This document shows positions 26,809-35,129 of a stretch of DNA of 64,000 bases, piece by piece. The stretch comes from Terrimonas pollutisoli (GTDB lineage Bacteria > Bacteroidota > Bacteroidia > Chitinophagales > Chitinophagaceae), in the NCBI RefSeq assembly GCF_029360765.1, contig NZ_JARKNA010000010.1, positions 62,001-126,000 on the forward strand, in the 5' to 3' direction. Both the position numbers and the translations under genes were made by a program. A model generated the notes under the pieces. It had not been told where the DNA came from and made no database searches. It was given only the letters and a program-made list of their open reading frames with translations. The first letter of the stretch is position 1; each line of letters starts with the position of its first letter.

Positions 26809-27621
26809 TTAATCCCTTCTGCGGATAAGCGATGAAAGCGGGTAACGAAGATTTTCATGACTCATCATATCAATTTTTACTTTACCTACTGAGATCGGGC
26901 TTTCAATTCTTACGGGAATGCGGTTCAAATCATCGGTAACCCATACCGTCATATGCTCGCCACCTTCAAAGATTGTTCCTTTGAGAAGTAATGGCTTAAA
27001 CTTGATGGTTCTGAATTTACCATACTTGGTTTTCAGCGTTTCCTGGCCAAGGTAGCGGATGTACATATGAAACACCTCGTTGTCAAGAAACATGGAAAAA
27101 GCAATCTTATCATTCGGCTGTAACCTCGAAAAGTCTACATTCCGGGCATAAAATACGGCACTCACTACGTCCTGCACACAGGTAGGAACATTGAACACTC
27201 CCTCATTAGTTATTGCGGTGTTGGCGGTTTTATTGAAAGTAACGTTTTGGTATTTCTTATACCCACCTTCATACACATTACGGATAAACTTTAGCGGCTG
27301 CATCGTCACAGTGTCAATATACGTTTCATACTTGTCTCTTACCTTATACAAAAAGTCATAAGACGAGTTCGTTTTTCCTTCACCGATGATATGATAAACC
27401 GGCTTATTATTTAATGTTTCCAATGTATTGGTAAACGTAGCAGTACCGGCATTAACATACACTCCTGCTACCGCATAGTATACCGTCATCGAAATTCTTT
27501 CACCGGCCTTAAAGGCTGTATTTTTAATGGAACACTGGTCCTGGTAATGTGTCTCTGCCTTTGTCGAAAAAGCCATTAATGCAATAACCGGTATAGCAAC
27601 TAATTTTATTACTCCCTTCAT
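26809..27621 (-). CDS. DUF3108 exported protein
   Basis: 270 residues with a signal peptide (MKGVIKLVAIPVIALMAFSTKAE). The body matches the DUF3108 pattern: FKAGERISMTVYYAVAGVYVNAGTAT, then YDFLYKVRDKYETYIDTVTMQPLKFIRN, a beta-rich repeat, and a C-terminus with MTVWVTDDLNRIPVRIESPISVGKVKIDM. DUF3108 proteins are periplasmic or outer-membrane-associated beta proteins of unknown role. It follows the flippase-like gene at 72 bp spacing on the same strand. Confidence 0.85.
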   Translation of the reverse strand: MKGVIKLVAIPVIALMAFSTKAETHYQDQCSIKNTAFKAGERISMTVYYAVAGVYVNAGTATFTNTLETLNNKPVYHIIGEGKTNSSYDFLYKVRDKYETYIDTVTMQPLKFIRNVYEGGYKKYQNVTFNKTANTAITNEGVFNVPTCVQDVVSAVFYARNVDFSRLQPNDKIAFSMFLDNEVFHMYIRYLGQETLKTKYGKFRTIKFKPLLLKGTIFEGGEHMTVWVTDDLNRIPVRIESPISVGKVKIDMMSHENLRYPLSSLIRRRD

Positions 27622-27693
27622 TAGAAAATCAATTTATCAGTTTGATCCGCCTGGTTACTGCCAAACATCTATGCCACTTGCATGCCACAATTG

Positions 27694-28713
27694 CTATTGA
27701 CCAGCCGAAGCATTATTATTTTTAAATATTTTTTTTATGCTCAAAATTAGCAAACTACCTGCCAGTGCAGGAATTATCAAATTAATAAACCAAATACTCA
27801 CTGCCGTCAGGCTTATTCCGAGGCTGTTTTTACTAAACAACCCCACCAACAGCAGGCTCACTTTGCCTCTCAACCCCAGGTCAGTAAAAAGAGCAATAGT
27901 GGGAATAGCCGCCATTACCAGGAACGATACACTCACGGCCCACCATCCCTGCCACAACGAAACATCAACATCAAACAACCGGAACAAAAGGTAATACTGA
28001 ATGATAAATACAATAAACCTAAGTGCAGATAAAGACATTATTTGCAATAGTAAAGTTGCATTAAATTCCTCTAATGTTTCAATCAGCCAGGCATACCTTC
28101 TGCTCGACGGAAGTCTGTCTATCCATCTAACTACCCATGACAGGCGAAAATAAAATACTGTTAAAAAAACCGTCACACCAATACCCCCATACAATAAAGT
28201 GTCAAACCAAAATGACGATAGCAAATGCCCATTTTCAATGGATGCCCGAAGAATGATCATTCCGGTAAGGCCCATATATAAGGTCACTATTAATTGACTG
28301 ATACTTCCGGTAATGGTTAAAGAAATTGCTTTCAAACGATTGCCATCACTCATATATAACACCCTTCCGAGATATTCCCCTACCCGGTTTGGCGTAGTAA
28401 CGGAAAAAGAAATACCGGATAATACTGCTTTGAATGCGGTAAAGAAATTTATCCGCTGTACTTTTTGAACGGCCAACTTCCATTTAAAAGTTTCAATGGA
28501 CCAATTGGTCAGCATCAAAACGAAAACACCGGCAAGATTCCACATCGTTCCGCTGCTGAACGATTGTTTTATATGTTTCCAGGATTGCTCCAATCCCGGC
28601 TGAAGTAATATTTGCCGGTAAATAGAATAAGAAAGCCAAATAAAAAGAATTGGCCCCAGGAATGAATTGATAAAAATCCGCAGAAACTTTTTTTGCCTGT
28701 CTGTTATTTGCAT
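27694..28713 (-). CDS. Lysylphosphatidylglycerol-synthase-like / flippase-like integral membrane protein
   Basis: 339 residues with about eight membrane helices and no catalytic acyl-transferase domain. The pattern FFTAFKAVLSGISFSVTTPNRVGEYLGRVLYM (residues ~90-125) is the core of the UPF0104/LPG-synthase-TM superfamily, which moves lipids across the membrane. Members in Bacteroidota are uncharacterised. It is followed by the DUF3108 gene, which may be its operon partner. Confidence 0.84.
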   Translation of the reverse strand: MQITDRQKKFLRIFINSFLGPILFIWLSYSIYRQILLQPGLEQSWKHIKQSFSSGTMWNLAGVFVLMLTNWSIETFKWKLAVQKVQRINFFTAFKAVLSGISFSVTTPNRVGEYLGRVLYMSDGNRLKAISLTITGSISQLIVTLYMGLTGMIILRASIENGHLLSSFWFDTLLYGGIGVTVFLTVFYFRLSWVVRWIDRLPSSRRYAWLIETLEEFNATLLLQIMSLSALRFIVFIIQYYLLFRLFDVDVSLWQGWWAVSVSFLVMAAIPTIALFTDLGLRGKVSLLLVGLFSKNSLGISLTAVSIWFINLIIPALAGSLLILSIKKIFKNNNASAGQ

Positions 28714-28818
28714 AGGAACCCAAACTTTGCCAAACTATTCACCCTGTTTTTGTAGTTTCGGGCTGAAAATCTTGACCTGATCGCAGCGTTTAAATAATCC
28801 TGTAAAAATACACTTCAC

Positions 28819-29397
28819 TTGCAAAAGTCTGCTAAAATAATCCTGGGCATTGATCCCGGAACTTTATTGATGGGATATGGCATTATTGAAATAAATGGCA
28901 ATACTGTTAAAATGAAAACAATGCATGTATTGAAATTATCATCCCAAAAAGACAATTACAAACGCCTGCATTTAATACATGAAAAAGTTGATGAGCTTAT
29001 AAAAAAATATAAACCACATGAGTTTGCAATTGAGGCCCCTTTTTATGGTAAAAATGTGCAGAGTATGCTCAAACTCGGCCGTGCGCAGGGCGTAGCCATT
29101 GCTGCTGCCATGCAGGCCGGCCTGCCTGTTACCGAGTATTCTCCCAAAAAGGTAAAGCAATCTGTTACGGGCAATGGCAATGCCGATAAAGAACAAGTCT
29201 GGAAAATGTTGCAACAATTACTTTCACTAAAAGAAGATCCGCATTCCTATGATGCAACCGATGCACTGGCAGTAGCTGTTTGTCATCATTTTCAAACCAA
29301 TGCTATATTAAAAACAGCTAAGCCATTAAAAGGATGGGACGATTTTATTAAAAAAAACCCGGCACGGGTAGTAGTGACAGGAAATGATAACCGGTAA
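28819..29397 (+). CDS. ruvC: Crossover junction endodeoxyribonuclease RuvC (TTG start)
   Basis: 192 residues from a TTG start; no in-frame ATG is near. The catalytic acidic residues are visible: D12 in GIDPGT, E72 in IEAPFYGKN, and D145/D148 in YDATDALAVAV. RuvC cleaves Holliday junctions that RuvAB have migrated; ruvB is in this window 20 kb away. It is divergent from the flippase-like gene and converges on the HIT gene, with only 6 bp between the ends. The family assignment is certain. Confidence 0.96.
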   Translation: MQKSAKIILGIDPGTLLMGYGIIEINGNTVKMKTMHVLKLSSQKDNYKRLHLIHEKVDELIKKYKPHEFAIEAPFYGKNVQSMLKLGRAQGVAIAAAMQAGLPVTEYSPKKVKQSVTGNGNADKEQVWKMLQQLLSLKEDPHSYDATDALAVAVCHHFQTNAILKTAKPLKGWDDFIKKNPARVVVTGNDNR

Positions 29398-29403
29398 GAA
29401 TAC

Positions 29404-29799
29404 TTAGCCAGCCAGGTTATCAACGATCAATCGCTGTATTTGCTTCATCCTTTCTTCTGACACTTTTAATTTAGGTTGTGTAAAATTCAGATCATTTGCC
29501 TGGTTGATCGGTATCAAATGCATGTGTGCATGGGGCACCTCCAAACCAATCACACTAATACCGCAACGGTTGCAGTCAAATGATTTTTCGATTGCCTTTG
29601 CAATGGGTTGGGCAAATACAAGCAGTTCATCCAGGTACTCTTTTGGCAAATCAAAAAAGTTGTCGGCAGGTATTTTGGGAACCACTAAAACATGCCCTTC
29701 CCGCAACGGGAAAATATCGAGGAAAGCAAAGAATTTATCATTCTCAGCAATTTTATAGCTGGGTATTTCCCCCGCAATGATTTTTGAAAATATTGTCAT
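29404..29799 (-). CDS. HIT family protein
   Basis: Start chosen at M20 of the longest frame (MTIFSKIIAGEIPSYKIAEND), the conserved family N-terminus. 131 residues with the histidine triad H90-A-H92-M-H94 in PHAHMHLIP; the more usual form is HVHLHVIP. HIT enzymes hydrolyse or transfer nucleotides linked to phosphoramides or sulfates (Hint-like). It is the gene after greA on the same strand, a common pair in Bacteroidota, but a terminator lies between them. Confidence 0.9.
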   Translation of the reverse strand: MTIFSKIIAGEIPSYKIAENDKFFAFLDIFPLREGHVLVVPKIPADNFFDLPKEYLDELLVFAQPIAKAIEKSFDCNRCGISVIGLEVPHAHMHLIPINQANDLNFTQPKLKVSEERMKQIQRLIVDNLAG

Positions 29800-29890
29800 A
29801 CCACCAAAAAGTTTTGATTTAACGGAAAGCAAATAATAATAAATCCGTTTTAGCATATTTGCTATTTCGCTTACAAATCTATTGACTTAT

Positions 29891-29920
29891 AAAATAAAAA
29901 AACCTCCGCTACCGGAGGTT
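29891..29920 (-). terminator. Rho-independent terminator of greA
   Basis: Perfect 8-bp stem AACCTCCG / CGGAGGTT (29901-29908 with 29913-29920), tetraloop, and a U-rich tail on the minus strand (29891-29900). It lies just after the greA stop codon. Confidence 0.9.
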
Positions 29921-29944
29921 TAAAATAAAACTTACTATTAGCTT

Positions 29945-30415
29945 TTATGCTGTAATATTATCGATCTTAAAACTGATAACACCCGCCGGTGCCTGTACAT
30001 CGGCTGTCTCGCCCACCTGTTTGCCTAATATACCTTTCCCGATTGGAGATGTAACCGATATCTTGCCTGCTTTCAGGTCGGCTTCCGTTTCACTCACAAT
30101 TTGGTAAGTCACCTGTTTTTTTGTTTTCAGGTTGGTCAGTGTAACCTTGGTCAAAATAGAGACCTTACTGGTATCGATTGCTGATTCATCGATCACCCTG
30201 GTGTTAGCCAACTGCCCTTCCAGCAAGGCGATTTTAGCTTCTAGCATTCCTTGCGCTTCTTTTGCCGCATCGTATTCTGCATTTTCTTTCAGGTCACCTT
30301 TCTCTCTTGCTTCTGCAATAGCCCTGCTCGCAGCCGGCCTGTCCACACCTTTCATGTGCTGTAGGTCAGCTTTTATTTGCTCAAATGTCTCTTTGGTAAC
30401 GTATTGAATACTCAT
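29945..30415 (-). CDS. greA: Transcription elongation factor GreA
   Basis: 156 residues, the usual length. The N-terminal coiled coil (VTKETFEQIKADLQHM...RAIAEAREKGDLKENAEYDAAKEAQGMLEAKIALLEGQLANTRVID) includes the acidic tip motif GDLKENAEY; the FKBP-like C-terminal domain follows (SVTSPIGKGILGKQVGETADVQAPAG). GreA reactivates backtracked RNA polymerase by stimulating its transcript-cleavage activity. Flanked by its own terminator. Confidence 0.97.
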   Translation of the reverse strand: MSIQYVTKETFEQIKADLQHMKGVDRPAASRAIAEAREKGDLKENAEYDAAKEAQGMLEAKIALLEGQLANTRVIDESAIDTSKVSILTKVTLTNLKTKKQVTYQIVSETEADLKAGKISVTSPIGKGILGKQVGETADVQAPAGVISFKIDNITA

Positions 30416-30437
30416 ACTCGCCTCCTTTGATATAGAT

Positions 30438-30477
30438 AAAAAAAAATAACAACGCCCCAGGGTTCACTGAAGCGTTG
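30438..30477 (-). terminator. Terminator-like hairpin after the 2-hydroxyacid dehydrogenase gene
   Basis: Stem CAACGC / GCGTTG (30450-30455 with 30472-30477) encloses 16 bases, with an A-run at 30438-30446 on the plus strand that gives a U-run on the minus strand. It lies ~80 bp after the dehydrogenase stop and upstream of greA. Confidence 0.55.
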
Positions 30478-30557
30478 CACTATTGAGCAACGAAGATAGG
30501 AAACATATTTCTAAACAAAAAGCCGGCAGCCGCATATTTTATCCGGCAATGATGAAA

Positions 30558-31487
30558 TCATTCATTCCCAAATATTTTATCCGTCAACACTTTGGCCATT
30601 TTGTACAAGGCTTCGTGACTATACCCGGCAATATGGGGAGTGATCAGTACATTAGGTTGTTCCAGCAGCCAATCCAGGTCTTGCTTTTCCTGCGCGGCGA
30701 GGGTATCTAGTTTTTCATTTTCCAACACGTCTAATGCTGCGCCGGCGATTTTTTTGGCTTTTAATGCCTCAATAAGATGGACGGTATGCACTACTTTCCC
30801 CCGTGATGTATTTAATAAAAAAGGAGTCTTTTGGAGGGAGTTAAAGAAAGACGAATCAGCCGCATGAAAGGTTTCTTCTGTCAGGGGTACATGCCAGCTA
30901 ATAACATCCGCATAACGACCCAATTGTTCCATGCTGGCTTCTTTTATATATCCTTCACTGAAGCCAAATTTATACTTATCGTAGGCCAGTACGGTTACGC
31001 CAAAAGGCTCTAACAACCTGGCAAAGGAGCTGCCTGTGTTTCCAAAGCCGATTATACCTACGGTTTTTCCGTTTAATTCAATACCCCGGTTTTCATCTCT
31101 TCGCCAAAGACCTTTTTTTATTTCGCTGCAAGAAATATTGATGTTGTTCATCAGGTTTAACAGCATTCCCAGTGCATGTTCAGCTACCGCATTGGAGTTG
31201 CCCTCGGGACTGCTATAGCACTTTATTCCTTTGCTTTTCGCATACCCCGTATCGATCAATTCAAGTCCACTTCCAAGGCGCCCGATCCATTTTAAAGCAG
31301 TTGCTTTGTCCAATATCGCTTTGTCGATTCTCAGCCGGGTTGTAACAATCAATCCGCTTGCTTCCGAAATCGTATCGGCCAATTCATCATAGGTGATCTT
31401 TGGTTTGTTGATTATTTCATAGCCATGTTTTTGTAAAATGGTAAAAAGATAGTCGTGTACTTTGGCGGTTATAATTACTTTTTTCAT
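30558..31487 (-). CDS. D-isomer-specific 2-hydroxyacid dehydrogenase (SerA-like)
   Basis: 309 residues. NAD-binding motif VGIIGFGNTGSSFARLL is in the middle, with conserved flanks WIGRLGSGLELID, NTSRGKVV and the catalytic His in TPHIAGYS. It has no ACT domain, so it is the short form: either a D-3-phosphoglycerate dehydrogenase for serine synthesis or a related hydroxypyruvate/glyoxylate reductase. A copy of the 21-bp repeated element is only 2 bp upstream of its start codon. Confidence 0.88.
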   Translation of the reverse strand: MKKVIITAKVHDYLFTILQKHGYEIINKPKITYDELADTISEASGLIVTTRLRIDKAILDKATALKWIGRLGSGLELIDTGYAKSKGIKCYSSPEGNSNAVAEHALGMLLNLMNNINISCSEIKKGLWRRDENRGIELNGKTVGIIGFGNTGSSFARLLEPFGVTVLAYDKYKFGFSEGYIKEASMEQLGRYADVISWHVPLTEETFHAADSSFFNSLQKTPFLLNTSRGKVVHTVHLIEALKAKKIAGAALDVLENEKLDTLAAQEKQDLDWLLEQPNVLITPHIAGYSHEALYKMAKVLTDKIFGNE

Positions 31488-31489
31488 GT

Positions 31490-31510
31490 CCCTATCCCTT
31501 AAAGGAGAAT
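31490..31510. repeat. Short dispersed palindromic element, copy 2
   Basis: It differs from the copy at 8547-8567 in two positions and overlaps the place where a ribosome would bind for the dehydrogenase gene. Confidence 0.6.
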
Positions 31511-31537
31511 TTATTTTATTTGGTTTAAACGTATTCT

Positions 31538-32290
31538 TTACTTCATTCTAAATGTCAGGTCAGCAAATTGCTGAACTGATAATTGTTCTGCTCTTTTATT
31601 AAACAGATCATCTTTGAGTGTAGTTGCTTCAAACAACCCTTTCACCGCATTTCGCAATGTCTTTCTTCGCTGGTTAAAAGCTGTTTTTACTAAAAGGAAG
31701 AATTCTTTTTCACCTTTCATGACAAGTGACTGTCTCCTGGGCAAAAGCCTGATGACACCACTTTTGACTTTGGGCGGCGGAATAAAACTTTTTTCGTTTA
31801 CATCGAACAAATACTCTACATCAAAAAAAGCCTGTACCAATACACTCAGAACACCATACGTTTTATTGCCTTCTTTAGCAGCAGCTCTTTGCGCTACTTC
31901 TTTTTGAAACATGCCGATCACACACTCCACGCTTTCTTTCCATTCGAGTATTTTAAAAAGTATTTGGGTAGAAATATTATAAGGGAAGTTGCCAATAACA
32001 GTGAAGGGCTCATCAAATGGCTTTTCTATTTCCAAAAAACTTTTATGAATGATTTTGTCATTCAGCGCAGGATACGTTTTTAAAAGGAAGTCAACCTTTT
32101 CATCATCCAGTTCTACCGCTTTAAAATCGACGGATTCCATTTGCACCAGGTATTTTGTCAATGCTCCCCCTCCCGGCCCTACTTCCAATAACTTTGAAAA
32201 TGGATGCTCCTGTAAGGCAGCTACGATCTTGCGGCAGATATTTTCATCCTTTAAAAAGTGCTGGCCCAATGATTTCTTAAGGGTATACAT
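31538..32290 (-). CDS. rsmA: 16S rRNA dimethyladenosine transferase RsmA (KsgA)
   Basis: 250 residues. The SAM-binding motif LLEVGPGGGALTKYL is at ~34-48 and the catalytic NFPYNIST at 101-108 (canonical NLPYNIS). The N-terminus KKSLGQHFLKDENI is the usual RsmA start. It dimethylates two adjacent adenosines in helix 45 of 16S rRNA. In many bacteria it neighbours pdxA; here pdxA is 12.6 kb away, beyond a group of T9SS genes. Confidence 0.96.
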   Translation of the reverse strand: MYTLKKSLGQHFLKDENICRKIVAALQEHPFSKLLEVGPGGGALTKYLVQMESVDFKAVELDDEKVDFLLKTYPALNDKIIHKSFLEIEKPFDEPFTVIGNFPYNISTQILFKILEWKESVECVIGMFQKEVAQRAAAKEGNKTYGVLSVLVQAFFDVEYLFDVNEKSFIPPPKVKSGVIRLLPRRQSLVMKGEKEFFLLVKTAFNQRRKTLRNAVKGLFEATTLKDDLFNKRAEQLSVQQFADLTFRMK

Positions 32291-32507
32291 AGCAGCAAAA
32301 GTAAATTATCCATAAAGCTTTATAAATTTAAAAACCGTTGCTTTAACAAATAAGACAAAAAGTGTCAATTATTCGACACCGGTGAATACTATTTTCACTT
32401 CTATTGCTTTTGTCAATATTCGCTATTTTATAAAAGCCAAACCAGGTAGAGAAATTAAGGCGGTAAATGACCTGCTTGTTTTTCCGTTTCCCGATAGCCA
32501 AATGAAC

Positions 32508-34870
32508 CTATTTTTTGACTATCCTTGTTCTGATACTTTTTTCCTGGTCGGAAATTCTTAATAAGTATACACCGGATTGCAATGATTGGCTGTTGGCGAG
32601 GTTGATATTATTTACACCCGCATACAAAAGATGTTTACCTGATATTACAATTCTGCCGGCAATATCAATCAGGTCAACAGTAACCGTGCTGTTTCGGTGT
32701 GTTGTAATATCAAAAATAAGGCTGCTGTAAAATGGGTTGGTGAGAATTTTAAGTTCAAGTCCGGTGGCAATTTCCTTTTGTAATTTTATTACGGAAGAGT
32801 ACTTCTTTTTTCCCTGTGCTGTAACCATCACTACCCTGTACCAGGTGTTGTCATCCAATAATGCAACGTCCTTAAATGAGTATTTATTTACTTCGTTCCC
32901 GTTATTGTAATTGAAAATTGATCCGATCAATGAAAAGTCCCGCCCATTCATGCTTTTCTCAACCAGGAATGTCAGCGCAGCTTCTTCTTTTGTTGTAGTC
33001 CAGAAAAGATTGGCCCTTTCATTTTCACTTGTCGCACTGAATGAAATCAGATCGGTTGTCAATACGGGGGTACAATCTATTACATTCAGAGTGATAATAT
33101 TTGTTGGATCGTCAGTGACCTGGCAACCAGTCTGACTAAGATTAGAAGAGGTTGTGGCTACGATAACACGGTAAAGATCTGCACTGTCTGCTAAGGTAGT
33201 ATTGCCGGGCGGGAGGGTATAAGTTGTTACATACTGGTAACCATTTGCGGTTAATACAGGGCTTCCTGTTGCGGGAGATGTGATATTGGTCCAGGTATTA
33301 CCACCATCTGTACTTCGCTGCCAAACATAATGTATGTAATTATCAAAATATGATCGTACCGTATCAGAGATGGTGAGAGAATTGCCTTCGCAGACATTAG
33401 GAGAAATTGAAGGAGAGTAACTCATTGTGGGCAAGCAAGTGGTAATGGTGATATCGTCCATTACCCAGTCATTTCCTCCACCACCCTGCCCGTTATTTCG
33501 AATAGAAAATGTCATGCTCGTTTGAGCCGGCCCCGTGCGGAAAAGAAAGCCCTTTTTCTGCCATCCGGATACAATGCTCAGGTATCCGCTGCTATAGCGG
33601 TCGATGTTATCCAACACAAAAGTGAGGTTTGGTAAAACCCCGGGATAACCAGCGGCAGGAGAAGTAACTGTTCCTGCAAACTGGGCGCCGGTGGAGTCAA
33701 TACCACAGGTAGGACAAATATTTCTTACCCAGGCCGAAAACTCGTAATCAGTATTGGGGCATAGGCCGTTAATAGTTTGACGATATACTTCAGAAGCCAC
33801 ATAATCGGCATTTACCATCAGCATATATCCGCTGGTGGTTCCCGCGGCAGGCGGGAGATTGCCTGCAGAAGTAAGAGTGCCGGAGTGATCGCCATCTATA
33901 TCCCAATGTCCGTTGAACATTCGGTTATTACAGTTATCAAACACGGTTGGAGCAGGCGGGCCGGCACAGTATGGAACCCTTTTGGCCACTTGGTTGGTAC
34001 TGCTCCTTGGACTGATATTATTTACCAATGCATAATTACCATCCCCAACGGCCTGGGTGGCTGAAACATTGTTGAGGTAATTATAACCAGGAATAGGAAA
34101 GGTAGGACCGCTTGACCTGTTTAGTGTATTTCCTGAGCCAAAAGTACCACCGAACTCACCGGCGATGTTTACACCGGTGTTGTCCTCGCATAAATTACTG
34201 GGTTGGCTAACCAGGATCTGGTATTGTGTGGCAAGCAAAGCAGGCCTGTCGGAGGTAGCTGAGCTGCTGGCTCTATAAAGTATGCGCCCGGCGCCTAAGG
34301 TGATAATGCTTCCGGCACTGCCTGTTACCCGTACTCTGAAAGCTGTTGCAAACAACAAGCCACTACCCCCTCTCGGCCGGGCGGTGCTAATGCCCTGGGC
34401 TGCGCCTGTAAGGTCGGTAGTAGAATTAGAAAGAGGTATTCCCGGCGTAGTTGCAGCAGTTGCAGGTGTACCAAAACCTAAGTTTAACCGGATATTAAAA
34501 AGACCAGCCGCAGGTGCAGCAATATAGGTGGCGGCGTCGTCACCTAAAGCCAAGGTATATTTTTATAAGTTAAGCCCTCGTTGGTAATTACCCGGATGGA
34601 ATCAGCAGTTCCTGTCAACATTTGCGTATTAGTGGGAACATTGTCCAAATAACGAAACCGGTATGCAGTTCCGGCGGTAATATGTACGGTCATCCTGATC
34701 TCAAGCGTATCGCCTGGTTCCACGACTCCGCCAGTATTTTTCTTTGAAATATTTACATAGCTATTACCAATACGGATAGTTTGAGCTTGTGCAAAAAAGG
34801 GAAGAATCAACCATATGACCAACCGCAACATGCCCTTCAACGGATGTTGAATTTCCTGTAAAAGTTTCAT
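32508..34870 (-). pseudogene. T9SS sorting-domain surface protein split by a frameshift
   Basis: Two minus-strand frames form one gene. The upstream part (34544-34870) starts with a signal peptide (MKLLQEIQ...LILPFFAQAQ) and reads SYVNISKKNTGGVVEPGDTLEIRMTV before stopping at LTYKNIPWL. The downstream part (32508-34553) continues with LALGDDAATYIAAPAAG and ends in a T9SS sorting domain (LKILTNPFYSSLIFDITT). The intact paralogue at 41658-44795 shows the continuous order. The break lies at a run of five A on the coding strand (T5 at 34560-34564); one more A restores the frame. It could be a real mutation, a phase-variable tract or a sequencing error. Confidence 0.85.
34560..34564 (-). other. 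Homopolymer tract at the frameshift point
   Basis: Five A on the minus strand; six would join the two frames as TYKKYTLALGDD. A single base slip here explains the broken gene. Confidence 0.75.
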
Positions 34871-35063
34871 AAGACGATTAGTTTTTCTGGCATAGGACAC
34901 TACAAAGTAAGCCCTCAAACGAATGGTGGCCAATAGCAGTATTACTGTCCAAAATGAGGAGGTTTACTATTGAGTTTTTGGTGGGAAAGCTTATCATCAC
35001 GTGAACAAGGACCGTGAGCTTTAAATTTATTCAGGATATTGTTTGTTGTTTTAATCGCAAACA

Positions 35064-35093
35064 AAAAGGTGGAAACCAATGCTTCCACCTTTT
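35064..35093 (-). terminator. Terminator of the 667-residue T9SS gene
   Basis: Perfect 11-bp stem AAAAGGTGGAA / TTCCACCTTTT (35064-35074 with 35083-35093), 8-base loop; the minus-strand exit is T-rich. Confidence 0.78.
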
Positions 35094-35129
35094 GCCTTCT
35101 TAAATCGTAACCTTGATTAGCCAGTTAAA

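Noticed and set aside
34550..34570. Programmed ribosomal frameshift
   Set aside because: The A5 tract lacks a clear slippery heptamer with a downstream structure; a mutation, phase variation or sequencing error is simpler.
34544..34933. A separate small secreted protein gene
   Set aside because: Its sequence continues in the next frame, as the intact paralogue shows; it is the 5' part of a broken gene.
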